From: an uncultured bacterium
GTDB lineage: Bacteria > Cloacimonadota > Cloacimonadia > Cloacimonadales > Cloacimonadaceae
Assembly (NCBI GenBank): GCA_937924555.1
Contig: CALDSN010000169.1
Location: 1-7,049, forward strand
DNA: 7,049 bases
Reading direction: 5' to 3'
The translations under genes were made by a program, and so were the position numbers. The notes under the pieces are model-generated. The model did not search any database and was not told the DNA's origin. It saw only the letters and a program-made list of their open reading frames with translations. This document shows, in pieces, positions 5,875 to 7,049 of this stretch. Every line of letters starts with the position of its first letter. The first letter of the stretch is position 1.

Positions 5875-5881
5875 AAAGGAG
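5875..5881 (+). promoter_or_regulatory. Ribosome binding site of the pilin-like gene
   Basis: AAAGGAG ends six bases before ATG 5888, inside an A-rich unstructured leader. This is a strong translation start, as expected for an abundant structural subunit. Confidence 0.8.
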
Positions 5882-5887
5882 ATTACC

Positions 5888-6328
5888 ATGGGAACCCAAC
5901 AAATTCTTTTGATCGTACTCAGCGTTATCATCGTCGGTGTCGCAATCGCCGTCGGTATCAGCATGTTTAACAGCCAGTCTTACAACAGCAACAAGACTGC
6001 TATCGCTTCCGATGCCCAGAGCTTCGCAACCCAAGCCGTGCAGTATTACAAGACCCCTATGTCACAGGGTGGTGCAGGTGGCGCTGATTCCTTGATGACA
6101 GCAGATAAAGTAGCAACGTTCTTGAGCTTCCAGGAAACTGGTAATAAGACCACCAATGAAAATGGTACATACACCATTACGTCCGCTAGTGGTACTCAGG
6201 TCGTAATCACTGGCGTTGGAACCGCAAAGAAAGGTGGAACGAACCCGAAGAACCCCCAAGTGGTTACCACTGTTGCCCTCCCAGAAGGCACTGTTACTGC
6301 TGTAGCCTCTGATGTCGATGCACCTTAA
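5888..6328 (+). CDS. Type IV pilin-like small membrane/fibre subunit with ultra-short N-terminus
   Basis: A 146-residue protein. Residues 2-4 (GTQ) are followed by a hydrophobic helix from about 5 to 27 (ILLIVLSVIIVGVAIAVGI), then a polar amphipathic stretch (NSQSYNSNKTAIASDAQSFATQAVQYY), a glycine-rich turn (GGAGGAD), and beta-like strands (GTYTITSASGTQVVITGVGT). This is the layout of a minimal type IV pilin or pseudopilin. Cleavage after Gly2 would leave TQQILLIV, aligning with FTLIELLIV of classical pilins, but there is no basic leader and no Glu5, and there are no cysteines. Context supports a fibre role: a sigma-54 promoter upstream and a PilC/GspF gene downstream. I infer a major pilin processed by an unusual or no prepilin peptidase step. 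It could instead be an unrelated single-pass membrane protein. Confidence 0.8.
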   Translation: MGTQQILLIVLSVIIVGVAIAVGISMFNSQSYNSNKTAIASDAQSFATQAVQYYKTPMSQGGAGGADSLMTADKVATFLSFQETGNKTTNENGTYTITSASGTQVVITGVGTAKKGGTNPKNPQVVTTVALPEGTVTAVASDVDAP

Positions 6329-6331
6329 TGA

Positions 6332-6350
6332 TGTCAAGTTTATTGTGACA
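6332..6350 (+). other. Stem-loop 1 after the pilin-like gene
   Basis: TGTCA (6332-6336) and TGACA (6346-6350) flank a 9-nt loop just after the stop codon. Its sequence resembles a decayed copy of the strong stem-loop at 6372-6407: both contain GTCAAG, then T/A-rich bases, then a TTG-TGAC or TTGAC arm. Confidence 0.35.
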
Positions 6351-6369
6351 GCCTGAGCAATCAGGTTTT
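6350..6369 (+). terminator. Stem-loop 2 with GNRA loop and short T run, possible weak terminator
   Basis: CCTGA (6352-6356) and TCAGG (6361-6365) close a GCAA tetraloop, and four T follow (6366-6369). The stem is short, so this would be a leaky terminator or a 3'-end stabiliser, leaving some read-through into the next gene. Confidence 0.4.
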
Positions 6370-6371
6370 AC

Positions 6372-6407
6372 CCAGGATTGGTCAAGATTTATCTTGACCA
6401 ATCTTGG
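6372..6407 (+). other. Strong 17-bp stem-loop between pilin-like and platform genes
   Basis: A perfect 13-bp core, GATTGGTCAAGAT (6376-6388) with ATCTTGACCAATC (6391-6403), extends by four pairs including one G-U to 6372 and 6407. The loop is very tight. No T tract follows, so this is not a standard rho-independent terminator. It is more likely an RNA-stability or processing element that keeps pilin mRNA abundant, or an operator for a dimeric regulator. Confidence 0.65.
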
Positions 6408-6583
6408 TATAAAGGAATATTAACGATAGTGAGGGTGTTTTATAGGAGCGGGAGGAGTTGCTATAGCCTCGGTGATCTTGTAAGCTACTGATAGAAGTGT
6501 TCATAAGGATGGAAGGATCAATAGAGTACACCTATCCTTGTTCTGAGAGTTTTGTTTTATATTTTCTAGACACAGCATGATTG

Positions 6584-6605
6584 GTGGCATAGGATATCTT
6601 GCCAC
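6584..6605 (+). other. Stem-loop just upstream of the platform-gene RBS
   Basis: GTGGCA (6584-6589) and TGCCAC (6600-6605) flank a 10-nt loop, ending 20 nt before the AGGAG. It could modulate translation of the downstream gene or be a regulator-binding palindrome. Confidence 0.35.
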
Positions 6606-6624
6606 ACCGGCAAAAACCAAGATT

Positions 6625-6629
6625 AGGAG
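6625..6629 (+). promoter_or_regulatory. Ribosome binding site of the PilC/GspF-like gene
   Basis: AGGAG is five bases before ATG 6635 and supports this start. Confidence 0.75.
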
Positions 6630-6634
6630 CACCG

Positions 6635-7049
6635 ATGGTAAAAGAATACCGTTTTAAGGGATATGGACCCCAAGGCAAATTGGTGCAGGGAACTTTCATG
6701 GCAGAAAGTCCCAAAGCGGCTAAAGAATACCTGAACAAGCTTTCTCAGAAGTTTCATTTACGCATAAGCAGCCTTGAGAAGAAACGGGATTGGCTTTACA
6801 AAGTTTACGCAGCCGGCAAGAAGAAGCCGTTTAACGGAAGGCAATCGGCATACAGCAAGGCAGAGGTTGCCTCTGCTCTCACCAAAATGGGTTATACCCG
6901 CTTTACCATCAATCCTGTACTCTTCGATATTCCCATGAAACCTGCCCTGGCAGATATCATGATGTTCATCAAGCTCTCCACCACCATGCTGAAAGACCGG
7001 ATGAGCTTTGGGAAGATATTGGAGATGCTAGCCGAAGAACAAACCAACC
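6635..7049 (+). CDS. PilC/GspF-family inner-membrane platform protein, 5' part (runs off the window)
   Basis: The 138 visible residues are open to the window end. Residues 4-45 (YRFKGYGPQGKLVQGTF, then SPKAAKEYL) match the short N-terminal domain typical of PilC and GspF, with its G-x-x-x-x-G-T-x-x-A pattern. Residues 72-92 (YSKAEVASALTKMGY) resemble a second half-copy of that domain. From about residue 103 (ALADIMMFIKLSTTMLKDRMSFGKILEMLAEEQ) it matches the start of the cytoplasmic T2SSF domain, normally D-x-x-x-F-x-R-Q-L-(A/S)-T-(L/M)-L. The family anchors the assembly ATPase at the inner membrane for pilus, pseudopilus or Tad-type fibres. The first membrane segment would lie beyond the window. 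The gene lies 306 nt after the pilin-like gene, on the same strand. The usual Arg-Gln in the helix is IKLS here. Confidence 0.75.
   Translation, partial: MVKEYRFKGYGPQGKLVQGTFMAESPKAAKEYLNKLSQKFHLRISSLEKKRDWLYKVYAAGKKKPFNGRQSAYSKAEVASALTKMGYTRFTINPVLFDIPMKPALADIMMFIKLSTTMLKDRMSFGKILEMLAEEQTN

Larger units (their letters stand above)
6408..6634 (+). other. Non-coding leader before the platform gene
   Basis: I see no convincing gene in these 227 bases. They hold ATAGTGAGGGTGT (6426-6438), a near-copy of a sequence upstream of the pilin-like gene; a GGGAGGAG (6450-6457) without a usable start; two AAGGAT copies (6505-6510, 6513-6518) that could each pair with ATCCTT (6534-6539); and a T-rich stretch (about 6548-6566). 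No clear -35/-10 or sigma-54 promoter is visible. Confidence 0.5.

Noticed and set aside
5746..5970. 74-residue reading frame overlapping the sigma-54 promoter and the pilin start
   Set aside because: It starts with TTG, has low-complexity Lys/Asn-rich content from A tracts and overlaps the pilin-like gene out of frame.
6538..6563. TTGTTC...TATATT as a sigma-70 promoter before the platform gene
   Set aside because: The spacer is only 14 bp and both boxes match weakly.
6586..6603. TGGCAT...TTGC as a second sigma-54 promoter before the platform gene
   Set aside because: The GG and GC are three bases too far apart for sigma-54, and the element is better explained as a hairpin.
6532..6738. 68-residue minus-strand reading frame
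   Set aside because: It is the shadow of the PilC/GspF-like gene start and its leader, with no RBS or recognisable domain.

Overview
The window looks like a chromosomal piece from an uncultured or anaerobic bacterium of the FCB superphylum (Fibrobacterota-Chlorobiota-Bacteroidota and relatives). Cloacimonadota is my best guess. The evidence is two long exported proteins that end in a YPNPF-type C-terminal sorting/FlgD-like Ig domain, their mosaic of short beta-rich modules, and a minimal pilin-like protein of a kind I associate with that group. The lineage is an inference from protein style, not from a marker gene.

Region 1 (about 1-5427, + strand) is a two-gene operon for large secreted modular proteins. 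Gene 1 (25-3359) has a signal peptide, a sialidase-like/beta-propeller region with one clear Asp-box, a 'GSMSxMA...LRGK...FKVWD' module, two 'GWN' modules, a second degenerate copy of the first module, and a YPNPF C-terminus. Gene 2 (3371-5427) starts 11 nt later. It has a signal peptide, the same GSMS/FKVWD module, a chitobiase/beta-hexosaminidase C-terminal-like (CHB_HEX_C) repeat, a second GSMS module, three more CHB_HEX_C-like repeats, and another YPNPF C-terminus. Each gene is split by one apparent single-base deletion (near 2071-2073 and 4130-4133). Restoring one base in each gives continuous proteins of about 1111 and 685 residues. A strong rho-independent terminator (5443-5489) closes the operon.

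Region 2 (5490-5887) is a 400-nt non-coding stretch. It holds a 110-bp imperfect palindrome, a nested inverted repeat, an 8-T tract and a textbook sigma-54 (-24/-12) promoter at 5791-5805. A short A-rich leader and a good ribosome binding site follow.

Region 3 (5888-7049) is the start of a type IV pilus/type II secretion-like locus. A 146-residue pilin-like protein with a very short N-terminus and no Glu5 comes first. Three successive stem-loops follow, one with a 17-bp stem, then a non-coding leader, then the 5' part of a PilC/GspF-family inner-membrane platform gene that runs off the window. The layout suggests a sigma-54-controlled fibre: an abundant major subunit, with an RNA-structured intergenic region separating it from the machinery gene. 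How this fibre system relates to the exported repeat proteins upstream is not shown by the sequence, and the terminator separates the two regions transcriptionally.
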